Below, piece after piece: positions 26,590-35,331 of a stretch of 64,000 nt of DNA. Position numbers and translations under genes: made by a program. The stretch covers positions 1-64,000 of the forward strand of contig NZ_CAJE01000015.1 in assembly GCF_000308215.1 (NCBI RefSeq), in the 5' to 3' direction. Origin of the DNA: Methanomassiliicoccus luminyensis B10. Lineage in GTDB: Archaea; Thermoplasmatota; Thermoplasmata; Methanomassiliicoccales; Methanomassiliicoccaceae. The notes beneath the pieces are model-generated. The model saw nothing but the letters and a program-made list of their open reading frames with translations. It did no database searches and was not told the origin of the DNA. How positions within the stretch are numbered: position 1 is the stretch's first letter; each line of letters opens with the position of its first letter.

Positions 26590-27637
26590 CGATTACCGCC
26601 CCTGGGGCCGTCGACCTTTTGGCGAAGATCAATATGGACGCTTCGCCAGCGGGTACGATGGACGTTACCTCGAACCCGTTCTCATTCAGAGCGCGAAGAT
26701 ATTCCTCCTCCCCGGGGACGATATCGGAGGTGTGCCTTTTGCTGCCGATCTTCTTCCCTTCGAAGGTTATCAGGTTCCAGTCCAAGGTGTTCATGGCCTC
26801 GTCCTTCCCATTGTCCCTGAACCGGCGGATGATCAGCTCTCCTCCCGGGTTCAATGCCCGGAATATCCTGGGGAGGACAGAGGGGTCGTTCCCGCTCTGG
26901 TTGAAGGATGAGAATATGACGTCGTATCCGCTCCCGATGTCATCCTTGTAGAAATCACCGGGGATCGTCCCGACCCGGTCCGCCGCGTACAACTCGATGT
27001 ACTTCTTGGCCAAGGGGACCACCGTGGGGAGATCTAACACGAACGCTTCCAGTTCCGGGTTGAGGACGGTGAACGCGACCGAGTACAGGCCGTGCCCCCC
27101 GCCGAGGTCCAGCAATCGGCGCCATCGCATTACGTCCGTGCGCGCGGCGATCTCGCTCATGGCCTCCCTCACCGAGCCGGTCTCGGCCCATTCGGCGATC
27201 CCGGTTATCCAGCTGTCATCGAAGCGGTCTTTCCTCTCCATGACCATCGGGCCGTTCTTCAGGATGTTGCCAAGGCTCGCCCACCTCTCGTTGTTCCTCT
27301 TCAGGTTGGACATGGAGCTCCTCATACAATAGGGGGAGGCGGCGTCCAGGTAGGTACTGGCGAGCATCGAGTTGACATAACCCCGGCCCGACCTCTCCAA
27401 GAGGCCGGCCTCTGCCAGCGCCTCGCAGAACATCTTGGTCATCTGGGGGTGGCATCCCAGCTTCGCTGCCAGCGCCTCATGGCCGATGAGGGCGGTGGTC
27501 AGGTCGAACAGGCCTAGGTCCCACGCGGTCATGACAAGATGATATCGCCGGAGACCTTCCGACGACCTCTCCATCAGATCGGAGAACTCCCGAGAGCCGG
27601 GGCAGGCGGATGTAGTGAGATATTGAGCGTCTTTCAT
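26582..27637 (-). CDS. SAM-dependent methyltransferase (O-methyltransferase/dimerisation domain type)
   Basis: About 351 residues. An N-terminal winged-helix dimerisation-like region (about 15-100; LFDLTTALIGHEALAAKLG) precedes a class I fold with the SAM motif LLDLGGGHGLYS near residue 185 and VFSSFNQSGND later. The layout is that of plant/bacterial O-methyltransferases and hydroxyneurosporene-type enzymes. Its genes overlap those of a metal-chelate importer and follow a CooC ATPase, so the substrate may be a metallophore or tetrapyrrole/corrinoid-like ligand. ATG 27637 has AGAGGAC 8 nt upstream. Confidence 0.75.
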   Translation of the reverse strand: MKDAQYLTTSACPGSREFSDLMERSSEGLRRYHLVMTAWDLGLFDLTTALIGHEALAAKLGCHPQMTKMFCEALAEAGLLERSGRGYVNSMLASTYLDAASPYCMRSSMSNLKRNNERWASLGNILKNGPMVMERKDRFDDSWITGIAEWAETGSVREAMSEIAARTDVMRWRRLLDLGGGHGLYSVAFTVLNPELEAFVLDLPTVVPLAKKYIELYAADRVGTIPGDFYKDDIGSGYDVIFSSFNQSGNDPSVLPRIFRALNPGGELIIRRFRDNGKDEAMNTLDWNLITFEGKKIGSKRHTSDIVPGEEEYLRALNENGFEVTSIVPAGEASILIFAKRSTAPGAVIDG

Positions 27638-27758
27638 GATATCGTCCTCTTCTTGCGTATTGGGCCTCACCCGGCCCATTGAAAGATGTTTGCCCCCGAG
27701 CAGCTGGATAGCATGACACCCGCCGCCCGGGCAAAGGGGTTCAGTGGACGGTCCCCTC

Positions 27759-28874
27759 TCAGATCAAGCTCACCGGTCCGAAGGGGCCGTAAAGCTGTAC
27801 CATCTGATCATACAGCGGCGCACCGCAGAGGAAGGAGTAGATCTCGTCCGCCTTCTCGACCGGGTCCACGTCCTGGAACTGGTCGGGGTACAGCAGCTTG
27901 CCGACGTAGTAGGCATCGGTCAGCGCCGTGTCGTAGTTCAAAGTGTACCAGTTGTACCCCATCAGGCCGTAGACCTGACCGCTCTCGATGGCATCCAGGC
28001 CGTCAAATAGATCTGGACGGTTCTGAATATCCTGCCTGCATAGATCGAGGCCGTTGAAGTCCACGAATATTATTTGCGGGCTGAGGCCAGGAATGACCTC
28101 CAGGTCAATGTTGACAACCCCGACCGTGTTGCTGGTCATGGCCGCCGTCACAACGTTCTTGGAGTTGGTCAGCACGAACGGCGCGAAGAACGAGCTGGTG
28201 GAAGTTATGCCATGGTTGCCCCGGGAGGACAGCCCGCCTATGTAGGCCGTGGCCTTATCCGCGTCGGCCACGTTGGCAGTTCTGGTGGCCAGATCGGTGA
28301 TGGCCCCGCTCACGTATTCGATCACCTCTTCCGCCCTGTCCTCCTTGTGCATCACATCTCCCATGAGGGTCAGCCCCTGGTAGAACGCCTGGATGTTGGC
28401 CGGGGTGTCCAGGCCGCCATAGATTATCCCGACCACGGGGATCCCGGTCTGGGTCTGGAGCGCGTCGAGGTTCGATATCACTGCATCGGCGCTGAATATG
28501 ACGTCCGGTGCCGCCGCCGCGATCAGTTCGGGGTCACCGCCATGCTGCGGGCCGATTATCGGAAGGCTGGCATACTCTGGGTGGGCCATGGCGTAAGGCC
28601 TGCCGGTGAGGTCGGTTTCATGCTGCTCCACCCCGCACACCATTTCACTGGCGTTCAGATATGTGATCATCCTCAGCGCCCCCGCGCTCGTGCCGACCAC
28701 CTTGGTGACGGTCTCGGGTACGGCCACGGTCCGGCCGAGCATATCCTTGATCTGCCTGGTCCCATCCGCAGGACCGCCTCCGGAGGGTCTCATGTTGGCG
28801 ACCACAATGAGGCTGGCGATGACCAGTACGGCCACCACAGCGATCGTGGCCAGGGACCTTGTTTTCTTGTCCAT
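27759..28874 (-). CDS. ABC transporter substrate-binding protein (FecB/BtuF type)
   Basis: About 371 residues. A single N-terminal membrane anchor (about 8-28) and a Gly-rich linker precede a type III periplasmic-binding fold (TRQIKDMLGRTVAVPETVTKVV; IIGPQHGGDPELIAAAAPDVIF). It should capture the chelate outside the cell for the permease and ATPase in the operon. It starts 3 nt after the CooC-like gene. The 121 nt before the methyltransferase gene contain GGGCC/GGCCC dyad, possibly a processing or attenuation site. Confidence 0.87.
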   Translation of the reverse strand: MDKKTRSLATIAVVAVLVIASLIVVANMRPSGGGPADGTRQIKDMLGRTVAVPETVTKVVGTSAGALRMITYLNASEMVCGVEQHETDLTGRPYAMAHPEYASLPIIGPQHGGDPELIAAAAPDVIFSADAVISNLDALQTQTGIPVVGIIYGGLDTPANIQAFYQGLTLMGDVMHKEDRAEEVIEYVSGAITDLATRTANVADADKATAYIGGLSSRGNHGITSTSSFFAPFVLTNSKNVVTAAMTSNTVGVVNIDLEVIPGLSPQIIFVDFNGLDLCRQDIQNRPDLFDGLDAIESGQVYGLMGYNWYTLNYDTALTDAYYVGKLLYPDQFQDVDPVEKADEIYSFLCGAPLYDQMVQLYGPFGPVSLI

Positions 28875-28877
28875 CGT

Positions 28878-29660
28878 TCATGCCCTCCCCTCGGCGATCT
28901 TTTCCGTCACGAAGGACGATATGCCCGAAAGCCCCTGGATCGACCCATCCAGCGGTTCCCCGCTCAAGCCTTTCTGCTCCACCTCGCGGTCCCTCGGGAC
29001 GATGGCGATGACGTCGCTCCGGTCGAGCGAGCCTAGCAGCTTCTCGGACGATCCGTCTTCTACCTTGTTCAGGATAAAGTAGGCCGGTTTCCCCGCCTCG
29101 TGGGCCATTTCCTTGATCTTGCCGGAAAGCTTTATGGACTCGTATGAGGGGTCCAGAACGGCCAGTATCAGGTCCGCGCCTTTCTCCACCCCCCGCCCCA
29201 GATGCTCCACTCCCGCCTCGGTATCGATAATGGCGATGTCCTTCGGCCCAAGCCTTAGATGGTCCAGGAACTCCCTGGACAGGCCGCCCATAGGACAAGC
29301 GCACCCTTCTCCGAAATGCTTCACCTTGCCGACCTGCAGGAGGTACAGTTCGCCGTTCCGGGAGATGCAATCAGCGGGGATCTCATCTATGCTCCACGAC
29401 CGGTCGAACAACGGCATGGCCAGTTCCTTGGTGCCCTTGGCGAAAGCCGCGCGCATCTTCTCGCCGATGACCTTCTTCCCGCCGAGGTGATCCATGAGCT
29501 CCTGGCCACACTCCATCCCTAGCAGGGCCCCGAGGCCGTAGTTGGATTCATCGGCATCGACTATCAGTACGCGGTACCCTTTGCCGACAAGCTCCTTTGC
29601 CAAAAGGGAAGATATCGTGCTCTTCCCGCTCCCACCCTTTCCAGATATTATTATTTTCAT
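28878..29660 (-). CDS. CooC-type nickel-insertion/maturation ATPase
   Basis: About 260 residues of the SIMIBI/MinD P-loop class. The deviant Walker A GKGGSGKST (residues 7-15) has the signature Lys; VDADESN is the switch; GEGCACPMGG contains Cys120-x-Cys122, the dimer-interface metal site characteristic of CooC, the nickel-insertion ATPase of carbon monoxide dehydrogenase. No CODH gene is present in this window, and the gene leads an operon for chelate import and a methyltransferase. It could instead serve another nickel enzyme or a corrinoid/tetrapyrrole enzyme. Confidence 0.85.
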   Translation of the reverse strand: MKIIISGKGGSGKSTISSLLAKELVGKGYRVLIVDADESNYGLGALLGMECGQELMDHLGGKKVIGEKMRAAFAKGTKELAMPLFDRSWSIDEIPADCISRNGELYLLQVGKVKHFGEGCACPMGGLSREFLDHLRLGPKDIAIIDTEAGVEHLGRGVEKGADLILAVLDPSYESIKLSGKIKEMAHEAGKPAYFILNKVEDGSSEKLLGSLDRSDVIAIVPRDREVEQKGLSGEPLDGSIQGLSGISSFVTEKIAEGRA

Positions 29661-29985
29661 AGTTTTCCCCTTGTCGATCCCCCGTAAACGGGGTTAAGAA
29701 CCTAACGCGGTCATCGCTTAAAAACATTATTACGAATTTTAATTTCGTGTTACTGACCTCATGATCAATCGTTAATTCTCCCGAGCATCCTCCAGAACAT
29801 AGGCGAACAGGGCATGTCAATCAATGAGCAACGGTGAAACGGTCGTCCCGTGTTCCGCCGCCGCAAGGCTGACGACATTCGTGAACGGCGGAACAGCGTG
29901 TTCCGATCTCAGACCTATTTTTTACCAATGCGCAACCAGGTTCCATCGGGGAACGTTTTTATGCATCTAGCGGATGGGTCCGGCA
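29661..29985. other. Intergenic region with divergent promoters and an inverted repeat
   Basis: About 325 nt without a credible gene. AT-rich sequence near 29715-29775 probably holds the promoter of the CooC operon. TTTTTATG at 29956-29963 is a TATA candidate for the MscS-type gene. Between them lies the 10-bp inverted repeat at 29851-29895, annotated separately. Confidence 0.45.
29851..29895. repeat. Inverted repeat TGTTCCGCCG / CGGCGGAACA
   Basis: A perfect 10-bp inverted repeat with arms at 29851-29860 and 29886-29895 and a 25-nt spacer; TGTTCCG recurs once more at 29899. It may be a stem in RNA or a looped operator between the CooC operon and the channel gene. Confidence 0.5.
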
Positions 29986-31515
29986 ATGAGGAAGGGCCTT
30001 CTCGCTTTCATACTGCCATTGCTGTTGCTGTCGGTGCTGGCGGTACCGACGGTCTCCGCCGACCCTTTGTATGTGCACAGCGCCAGCGCCACCCAGGCGG
30101 ACGTGGACGCCGGGGAGAGCGCGCAGTTCCAGTGGGTGATCTACAACAATGACACCTCGCCGTACCTGCTGAAGGTGACCTCCGCCCTGGACCGCACCTC
30201 CGATGCTTGGGACGTCTCCCTCTCCCAGTACCCTCCGATCATCGAGCCCGGAGAATACGCTGTAGTAACGGCCACGGTCAACGCGCATCGCGACGTCGGC
30301 AACGAGGACCTGGTCCTGAGCATGGCCTTCGACCTGACCAAGCTCAACGGGGACCCATCCGCTTCCGTGCATCTGGAGAGGACCGCCCAGGTCACCCTGC
30401 ATGCCATGTTCGAGTCCACCGGCAACAGGATCTTCGGGATGTGGGCCAATGATCTTCCCTCCCCGTTCAACACCCTACTGTGGTCTTTCATCATCACCTT
30501 GGCCGTCTGGGTGGCCATCGCTGCGGCCATATACTTCGTGGTGAACCCCCTGATCCACCAGTTCACCAAGAAGACCAGGACAGACCTGGACGACCGCATC
30601 GTGCAGATCGTCAGGATGCCCATGTTCATCCTCATAGTCCTGTTCGGCCTGGTGGACTCGCTATCCATTGTGAACATCCCCACCGAATGGCACATACGGA
30701 TCTGGCAAGCCTATCAGATCATCGTCGCGCTGGTCGCAACCTGGATCGCCTACCGCGTATTCGACCGGGTGGTCATCCACTACGCCGACAAGTGGGCCAA
30801 GAAGAGCGATACCGAGATCGACGACGTCCTCGTCCCCTTGCTACACAAGGTGGGGATCATTGCAATCCCCGTGGTGGGCGTCGGCCTGGTGCTTGACGTG
30901 GTGGGCGTGGACCTCACCCTGCTGGTGGCCGGCATGGGGGTGGTCGGCCTGATCGTGGCCTTCGCCGCGCAGGAGACCTTGGGGAACGTGTTCTCCGGCA
31001 TCCAGCTCCTATTGGACCGTCCCTTCAAGGTCGGGGACCTCATCGAGCTTGACACCGGAGAGGTCTGCGAGGTCAAGAGAGTGGGCATTCGCTCCACCCA
31101 GCTGTACAACACCTATGACCACGAGATGATCATCGTCCCCAACAATGAGGTCGCCAACAAGAGGGTCATCAACCACTCCAGGCCGGACAACCACCGCTGC
31201 GTGTACGCCGACGTCAGGGTGGTCTACGGCACCGACCTGGACAAGGCCAGGGCCATCCTCATGGACATCGTGAGCAAGCACCCCGACGTGGTCAGGCAGG
31301 AGGGGCAGCTCCCCTTCCTCCGCCTGGCCAAGCTGGGCGAGTCGGCCGTGGAGTTCAGGCTGTGGTTCTGGGTCGACCATGTCAGGAAGCAGTGGAGGGT
31401 GGCCACCGAGATCAGGACGGAGATCTACAAGAAGTTCCGGGAGGAAGGCATCGAGATCGCGCTGCCCCAGGAAATGGTCACCTTCAGGAACGCCCCGCCT
31501 ACGGACGGGCCGTAA
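29986..31515 (+). CDS. MscS-family mechanosensitive channel with N-terminal extracellular domain
   Basis: About 509 residues. A signal peptide (to about 26) is followed by an Ig-like beta domain (about 27-140, NEW3/CARDB-like pattern), then four to five helices and the MscS core: GVVGLIVAFAAQETLGNVFSGIQLLLDRPFKVGDLIEL covers pore helix and beta domain start. The C-terminal vestibule continues to residue 505. It should open under membrane tension and release solutes on osmotic downshock; the outer domain may contact the cell surface. ATG 29986 lies about 26 nt after the TATA candidate; ATG 29974 is the alternative. Confidence 0.85.
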   Translation: MRKGLLAFILPLLLLSVLAVPTVSADPLYVHSASATQADVDAGESAQFQWVIYNNDTSPYLLKVTSALDRTSDAWDVSLSQYPPIIEPGEYAVVTATVNAHRDVGNEDLVLSMAFDLTKLNGDPSASVHLERTAQVTLHAMFESTGNRIFGMWANDLPSPFNTLLWSFIITLAVWVAIAAAIYFVVNPLIHQFTKKTRTDLDDRIVQIVRMPMFILIVLFGLVDSLSIVNIPTEWHIRIWQAYQIIVALVATWIAYRVFDRVVIHYADKWAKKSDTEIDDVLVPLLHKVGIIAIPVVGVGLVLDVVGVDLTLLVAGMGVVGLIVAFAAQETLGNVFSGIQLLLDRPFKVGDLIELDTGEVCEVKRVGIRSTQLYNTYDHEMIIVPNNEVANKRVINHSRPDNHRCVYADVRVVYGTDLDKARAILMDIVSKHPDVVRQEGQLPFLRLAKLGESAVEFRLWFWVDHVRKQWRVATEIRTEIYKKFREEGIEIALPQEMVTFRNAPPTDGP

Positions 31516-31683
31516 ACCTCTTCCATTCCCTCTTTCCCCGATCGATCGGCGAACATGAAAGGGGAGGCTCGCGGCCGCTTCCAATAATGAACGAGATAGA
31601 GGCTCCGACGGCGGAGAGGGTACCCAACTTTTTTTAATCGCGAGCTGGATATTCGGCCTGAGAAGAGAGTTGGAGGAGCCGCC

Positions 31684-32184
31684 ATGGACGTTACCACCGC
31701 CATCAAGGGAAGAAGGAGCATTCGAAAGTACGTAAAGAAGGACCTGCCCGAGAAAACCCTCAGCGAGGTCCTGGAGGCGGCAAGGGCGGCCCCCAGCGCG
31801 GCGAACCGGCAGTCCTGGGAGCTGGTAGCGGTCAAGGGCCCTGAGCTAAAGGCCGAGCTGGTCGCGGCGTGCAAGAACCAGAAGTTCGTGGAGGATTGCT
31901 CGGTGTTCTTGGCGGGCATCGAGGACCCCCAGCAGAAGTGGGGCAAGGTCGACCTGACCATCGCCATCGACCACATCACCCTGGAAGCGCACGCCAGGGG
32001 CCTAGGCACCTGCTGGATCGGGGCGTTCGACCCCGCTAAGGTCGGAGAGATACTGGGAGTGCCGGCCAACCGCCAGGTGGCGGTTTGCCTGACGCTCGGA
32101 TATCCTGATGAGGCCCCGGAGGCCCGGACCAGGAAGCATCTCAACGAACTGGTGCACTACGACAGGTACGGGACCAGGCAGTGA
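31684..32184 (+). CDS. Nitroreductase-family flavoprotein
   Basis: About 166 residues, short for the family. The FMN-binding start RRSIRKY and GLGTCWIGAF are typical. It would reduce nitro compounds or quinones with NAD(P)H, or a cofactor intermediate; substrate unknown. GGAGGAGCC precedes the ATG by 3-8 nt; TTTTTTTAATC at 31629-31639 is probably its TATA region and also a T-tract after the MscS gene. Confidence 0.87.
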   Translation: MDVTTAIKGRRSIRKYVKKDLPEKTLSEVLEAARAAPSAANRQSWELVAVKGPELKAELVAACKNQKFVEDCSVFLAGIEDPQQKWGKVDLTIAIDHITLEAHARGLGTCWIGAFDPAKVGEILGVPANRQVAVCLTLGYPDEAPEARTRKHLNELVHYDRYGTRQ

Positions 32185-32307
32185 ATCTCCGAGGAGGGGG
32201 CGAAGCCTGATGCTGCTGACGTCCACGTCCAAAGATTTAATCCTCCTGCGGGCTTTCGTCGCACAGGGGGCGCGATGATGCACCGACCAGCCCAAGGAGA
32301 GGCATTG

Positions 32308-33267
32308 ATGCCAGCTTGCAGCACCGAAGTCGATATCGCGGCCCTGGTATACGAGGCCACCTCGCAGATACCAAGGGGGATGGTCTCGACATACGGGGAC
32401 ATCGCCTCCGCGCTGGGCGACAAGGTGGCCGCCAGGGCGGTGGGCGAGATACTGTGCCACAACCCCACCCCCATCGTCGTCCCCTGCCATCGTATCGTCT
32501 ATTCCGACGGATCGGTAGGGTGGTACGACGGCTACGGCAAGGGAAGGGAGCGCAAGGTCCAGCTCCTACATTCCGAGGGAGTGGAAGTGGATGGTGAACG
32601 CGTCGCCTCCTTTGACGCCATCAGGTTCAGGGGATTCCGCATCCCCCCGGTGCTGAAACAGCTGCGCCAGGAGCAGGAGCTAGTGCGGGAGCGCATCGCG
32701 GACAGGGACGACTTCGGAAAGCTCCGCAGGGTGGCCGGGCTGGACGTATCCTATGAGGGGCAGAGGGCCTTCAGCGCCATCGCGATCTACGATTGGGAGA
32801 GCGGCGAGCTGGTGGAAGAGAGGACCATGGAGAGCACGGTGAAGTTCCCGTACATCCCCACCTATCTCACGTTCAGGGAGATGCCGGCCCTGCGCCCGCT
32901 CATCCGGCCGGAAGACGGGACCGTATATCTCATTGACGGGCAGGGGGTCCTGCACCCCCGGGGCGCGGGCATCGCCTCGCACATCGGCACCTGCCTGGGG
33001 ATACCTACGGTCGGGGCGGCCAAGAGCTTGCTGGTCGGAAAGGTCGAACGGCCGGAGGCGGAGAGCTCGCCCATAATTCTGGACGGACAGGTGGCCGGGC
33101 ATATGCTCAGGGAAGGAAAGAAGGCGACGTACGTGTCCGTGGGCACGGGAGTATCGCTGGGCACGGCCACGGAGATCTGCTCGCAACTCCTGGACCGGGG
33201 CATCCCCAAGCCCCTGAGGAGGGCGCACGATCTCGCCAACAAGGCGAGGAAGGATGCCCCCGCGTGA
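32308..33267 (+). CDS. O6-methylguanine-DNA methyltransferase / endonuclease V fusion
   Basis: About 319 residues joining two DNA repair enzymes. The N-terminal Ogt/AGT part (to about 100) has the acceptor Cys in VPCHRIV. The C-terminal part is endonuclease V: VAGLDVSYEG (catalytic Asp), FPYIPTYLTFREMPAL (wedge motif PYIP) and LIDGQGVLHPRGAG. It would remove alkyl groups from guanine and nick DNA next to deaminated inosine. The same fusion was biochemically described in Ferroplasma acidarmanus, another Thermoplasmata member. AAGGAGAGG lies 6 nt before ATG 32308, favoured over 32275. Confidence 0.9.
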   Translation: MPACSTEVDIAALVYEATSQIPRGMVSTYGDIASALGDKVAARAVGEILCHNPTPIVVPCHRIVYSDGSVGWYDGYGKGRERKVQLLHSEGVEVDGERVASFDAIRFRGFRIPPVLKQLRQEQELVRERIADRDDFGKLRRVAGLDVSYEGQRAFSAIAIYDWESGELVEERTMESTVKFPYIPTYLTFREMPALRPLIRPEDGTVYLIDGQGVLHPRGAGIASHIGTCLGIPTVGAAKSLLVGKVERPEAESSPIILDGQVAGHMLREGKKATYVSVGTGVSLGTATEICSQLLDRGIPKPLRRAHDLANKARKDAPA

Positions 33268-33381
33268 GAGCACGGGCGGGCGAGCAAAGCCGACCGGCCG
33301 CGCGCCTGTCCCCGCCCCTGATGGCCGGCGCCGGGGAGCGAGCCCGTACATTTATTCTCTCCATTTCCCCATGTATCCCTC

Positions 33382-33849
33382 ATGAAGCTTAAGGAGGACG
33401 TGATCACCGACCGGGAAGAGATGGAGGAACTGCTCAGGAAGGAGAAGGTGTGCCGCTTCGCCATGTGCGATGACCGCGGCCCCTATGTGCTCCCCACAGC
33501 GTACGGCTATCGGGACGGGCGGCTGTACCTGCACTCGTCCAGGGAGGGCAGGAAGATCGAGGCCTTGAAGCGGGACCCCCGCGTATGCTTCGTCGTGGAC
33601 ACCGGCTACGAGATGGTCCCGGGGTCCCCCGGCGGCCCCCACAGGATCGCCTTCAGGTTCAAGAGCGTGATCGGGTCCGGAAGAGCTCGGTTCGTGGAGG
33701 ACCCCGAGGAGAAGCGCGAGGCTATGGACATCATCGTGGAGCAGCAGTTCGGCAAGGCCGGGTTCAATTACAGCGGACAAGGCCTGGAGAACATGGCCGT
33801 CATCAGGGTGGACCTGGAATCCCTCACCGGAAAGAGGGTTGGCTACTGA
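33382..33849 (+). CDS. Pyridoxamine 5'-phosphate oxidase-related flavin protein
   Basis: About 155 residues with the split beta-barrel FMN-binding pattern: KVCRFAMCDDRGPYVLPTAYGY (NimA/PPOx-like), LYLHSSREGRKIEAL and the C-terminal MAVIRVDLESLTGKR. Related to nitroimidazole-resistance NimA-like flavoreductases; physiological substrate unknown. ACATTTATTCTC about 27 nt upstream of the ATG makes it probably leaderless. Confidence 0.82.
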   Translation: MKLKEDVITDREEMEELLRKEKVCRFAMCDDRGPYVLPTAYGYRDGRLYLHSSREGRKIEALKRDPRVCFVVDTGYEMVPGSPGGPHRIAFRFKSVIGSGRARFVEDPEEKREAMDIIVEQQFGKAGFNYSGQGLENMAVIRVDLESLTGKRVGY

Positions 33850-34019
33850 CCTCTGGACCGGGCCCGGCCGGAATACAAGGTTCGTTGCGATATGCGGCTT
33901 CCGCATCCCCCTGATTCGCAGTGGAGCCTCCCTCTTACACAAAGTTTAATAATAATACCCCGTTATCATCAAAAACCGCAGGGAAAATCGTAAAAGTCTT
34001 GCAAAAGGAGAGAAAGCCT

Positions 34020-34442
34020 GTGATAGATTACTTGGACGAAAAGATAATAGAGATACTTAAGAGGGACTCTCGCCGCCCCTTTGTAGATATCGCGAACCAG
34101 CTGAAGGTTTCCGAGGGGACCATTCGAAGCAGGGTCAGGAAGCTGGTCGACGACAACGTCATCCAGTGCTTCACCATAAAGACCTCCAGCAAGAACGTCA
34201 AGGCCATCATCGAGATCAAGATCAACGTCAACGTCAACACCTCCGATGTCTCCACCAAGATAGCGACGTTCGAAGGAGTGTCCGAGGTATTCGAGGTCAC
34301 GGGAGAGGAGGACGTAGTGGCCATTATCGATGTGACGTCGTCCCCTCAGCTCAACGAAATCATCGAGCGCATCCGCCGCTTCGACAACGTTCAATCCACC
34401 AGGACCAGGCTGATCCTGAAGGAGCACTTCGGGGGCTCGTGA
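34020..34442 (+). CDS. Lrp/AsnC-family regulator, probable lysine-operon regulator
   Basis: About 140 residues: winged helix (DEKIIEILKRDSRRPFVDIA; VSEGTIRSRVRKLVDD) and RAM/ACT-like ligand domain (KAIIEIKINV, FEVTGEEDVVAIIDV). Start is GTG 34020, which follows AAGGAG by 9 nt and gives the family N-terminus. It is the first gene of the lysine operon, 1 nt before dapA, so it probably senses lysine or an intermediate and controls its own operon, as LysM does in Sulfolobus. TATA-like AAAGTTTAATAATAAT lies at 33939-33954. Confidence 0.85.
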   Translation: MIDYLDEKIIEILKRDSRRPFVDIANQLKVSEGTIRSRVRKLVDDNVIQCFTIKTSSKNVKAIIEIKINVNVNTSDVSTKIATFEGVSEVFEVTGEEDVVAIIDVTSSPQLNEIIERIRRFDNVQSTRTRLILKEHFGGS

Positions 34443-34443
34443 G

Positions 34444-35316
34444 ATGTTCTCCGGATGCGCCACCGCCATCATCACTCCGATGAGAAGGGACGGGGCGATC
34501 GATGAGGATGGCCTGAGGGAGCTGGTCAGGTTCCAGGAGGACAACGGCATCAGCATGCTGGTGCCTTGCGGCACCACCGGCGAATCGGCCACCTTGGACT
34601 ACCAGGAGCACCTCAGGGTCATCGAGATCGTGGTCGACGAGGCCAAGAGAGCGAGGGTCGTCGCCGGCACCGGGGCCAACGCCACCAGCGAGGCCGTTCA
34701 TCTCAGCAAGGCGGCCCAGGACCTGGGAGCGCACGCCCTGCTCTCCGTCTCGCCATATTATAACAAGCCCACCCCGGCCGGCGTCGTGAAGCACTTCGAG
34801 GCCATCGCCGGCGCGGTCGATATCCCCATCATAGTGTATAACATCCCGTCGAGGACTGGGTCCAACATAAACGCCGCCACCATGCTGAAGATGGCGGAGA
34901 TCCCCGGCATCGCGGGAGTGAAGGAAGCGTCCGGCGACCTGGCCCAGATGGCCGCCATAGCCGCCAGCGCGCCCAAGGACTTCACGGTCCTGTCGGGCGA
35001 CGACGCGCTCACCGTGCCGGCCATGGCCGTGGGCGCCAAGGGCGTGATATCGGTCGTGTCCAATATCGTCCCGGACAGGGTGGTCTCCCTGGTCAAGGCC
35101 ATGAACGCGGGGAAGCTGGAGGAAGCGAGACGGCTCAACGCTGACCTGATCCCCCTGGTCGCCGCGATGTTCATCGAGACCAACCCCATCCCGGTCAAGA
35201 CAGCCCTCCGCGTCATGGGCAAGCCGTCCGGTCCGTTCCGCCTGCCGCTGTGCGACATGAGCGAAGCGAACCTCGATTCCCTCAGGAAGACCCTGTCATC
35301 ATATGGGCTCATCTAA
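34444..35316 (+). CDS. dapA: 4-hydroxy-tetrahydrodipicolinate synthase
   Basis: About 290 residues. Condenses pyruvate with aspartate semialdehyde. CGTTGESATL binds the substrate carboxylate, VYNIPSRTG has the catalytic Tyr, and GVKEASGD has the Schiff-base Lys. The gene begins 1 nt after the Lrp stop. Confidence 0.94.
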   Translation: MFSGCATAIITPMRRDGAIDEDGLRELVRFQEDNGISMLVPCGTTGESATLDYQEHLRVIEIVVDEAKRARVVAGTGANATSEAVHLSKAAQDLGAHALLSVSPYYNKPTPAGVVKHFEAIAGAVDIPIIVYNIPSRTGSNINAATMLKMAEIPGIAGVKEASGDLAQMAAIAASAPKDFTVLSGDDALTVPAMAVGAKGVISVVSNIVPDRVVSLVKAMNAGKLEEARRLNADLIPLVAAMFIETNPIPVKTALRVMGKPSGPFRLPLCDMSEANLDSLRKTLSSYGLI

Positions 35317-35331
35317 AAGCGTGGTGAAAGC

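Noticed and set aside
33965-34050. Lysine-codon-rich frame before the Lrp/dap operon, a possible lysine leader peptide
   Set aside because: The Lys-rich frame (ATC AAA AAC ...) has no ATG, GTG or TTG start after the promoter and runs far into the Lrp gene.
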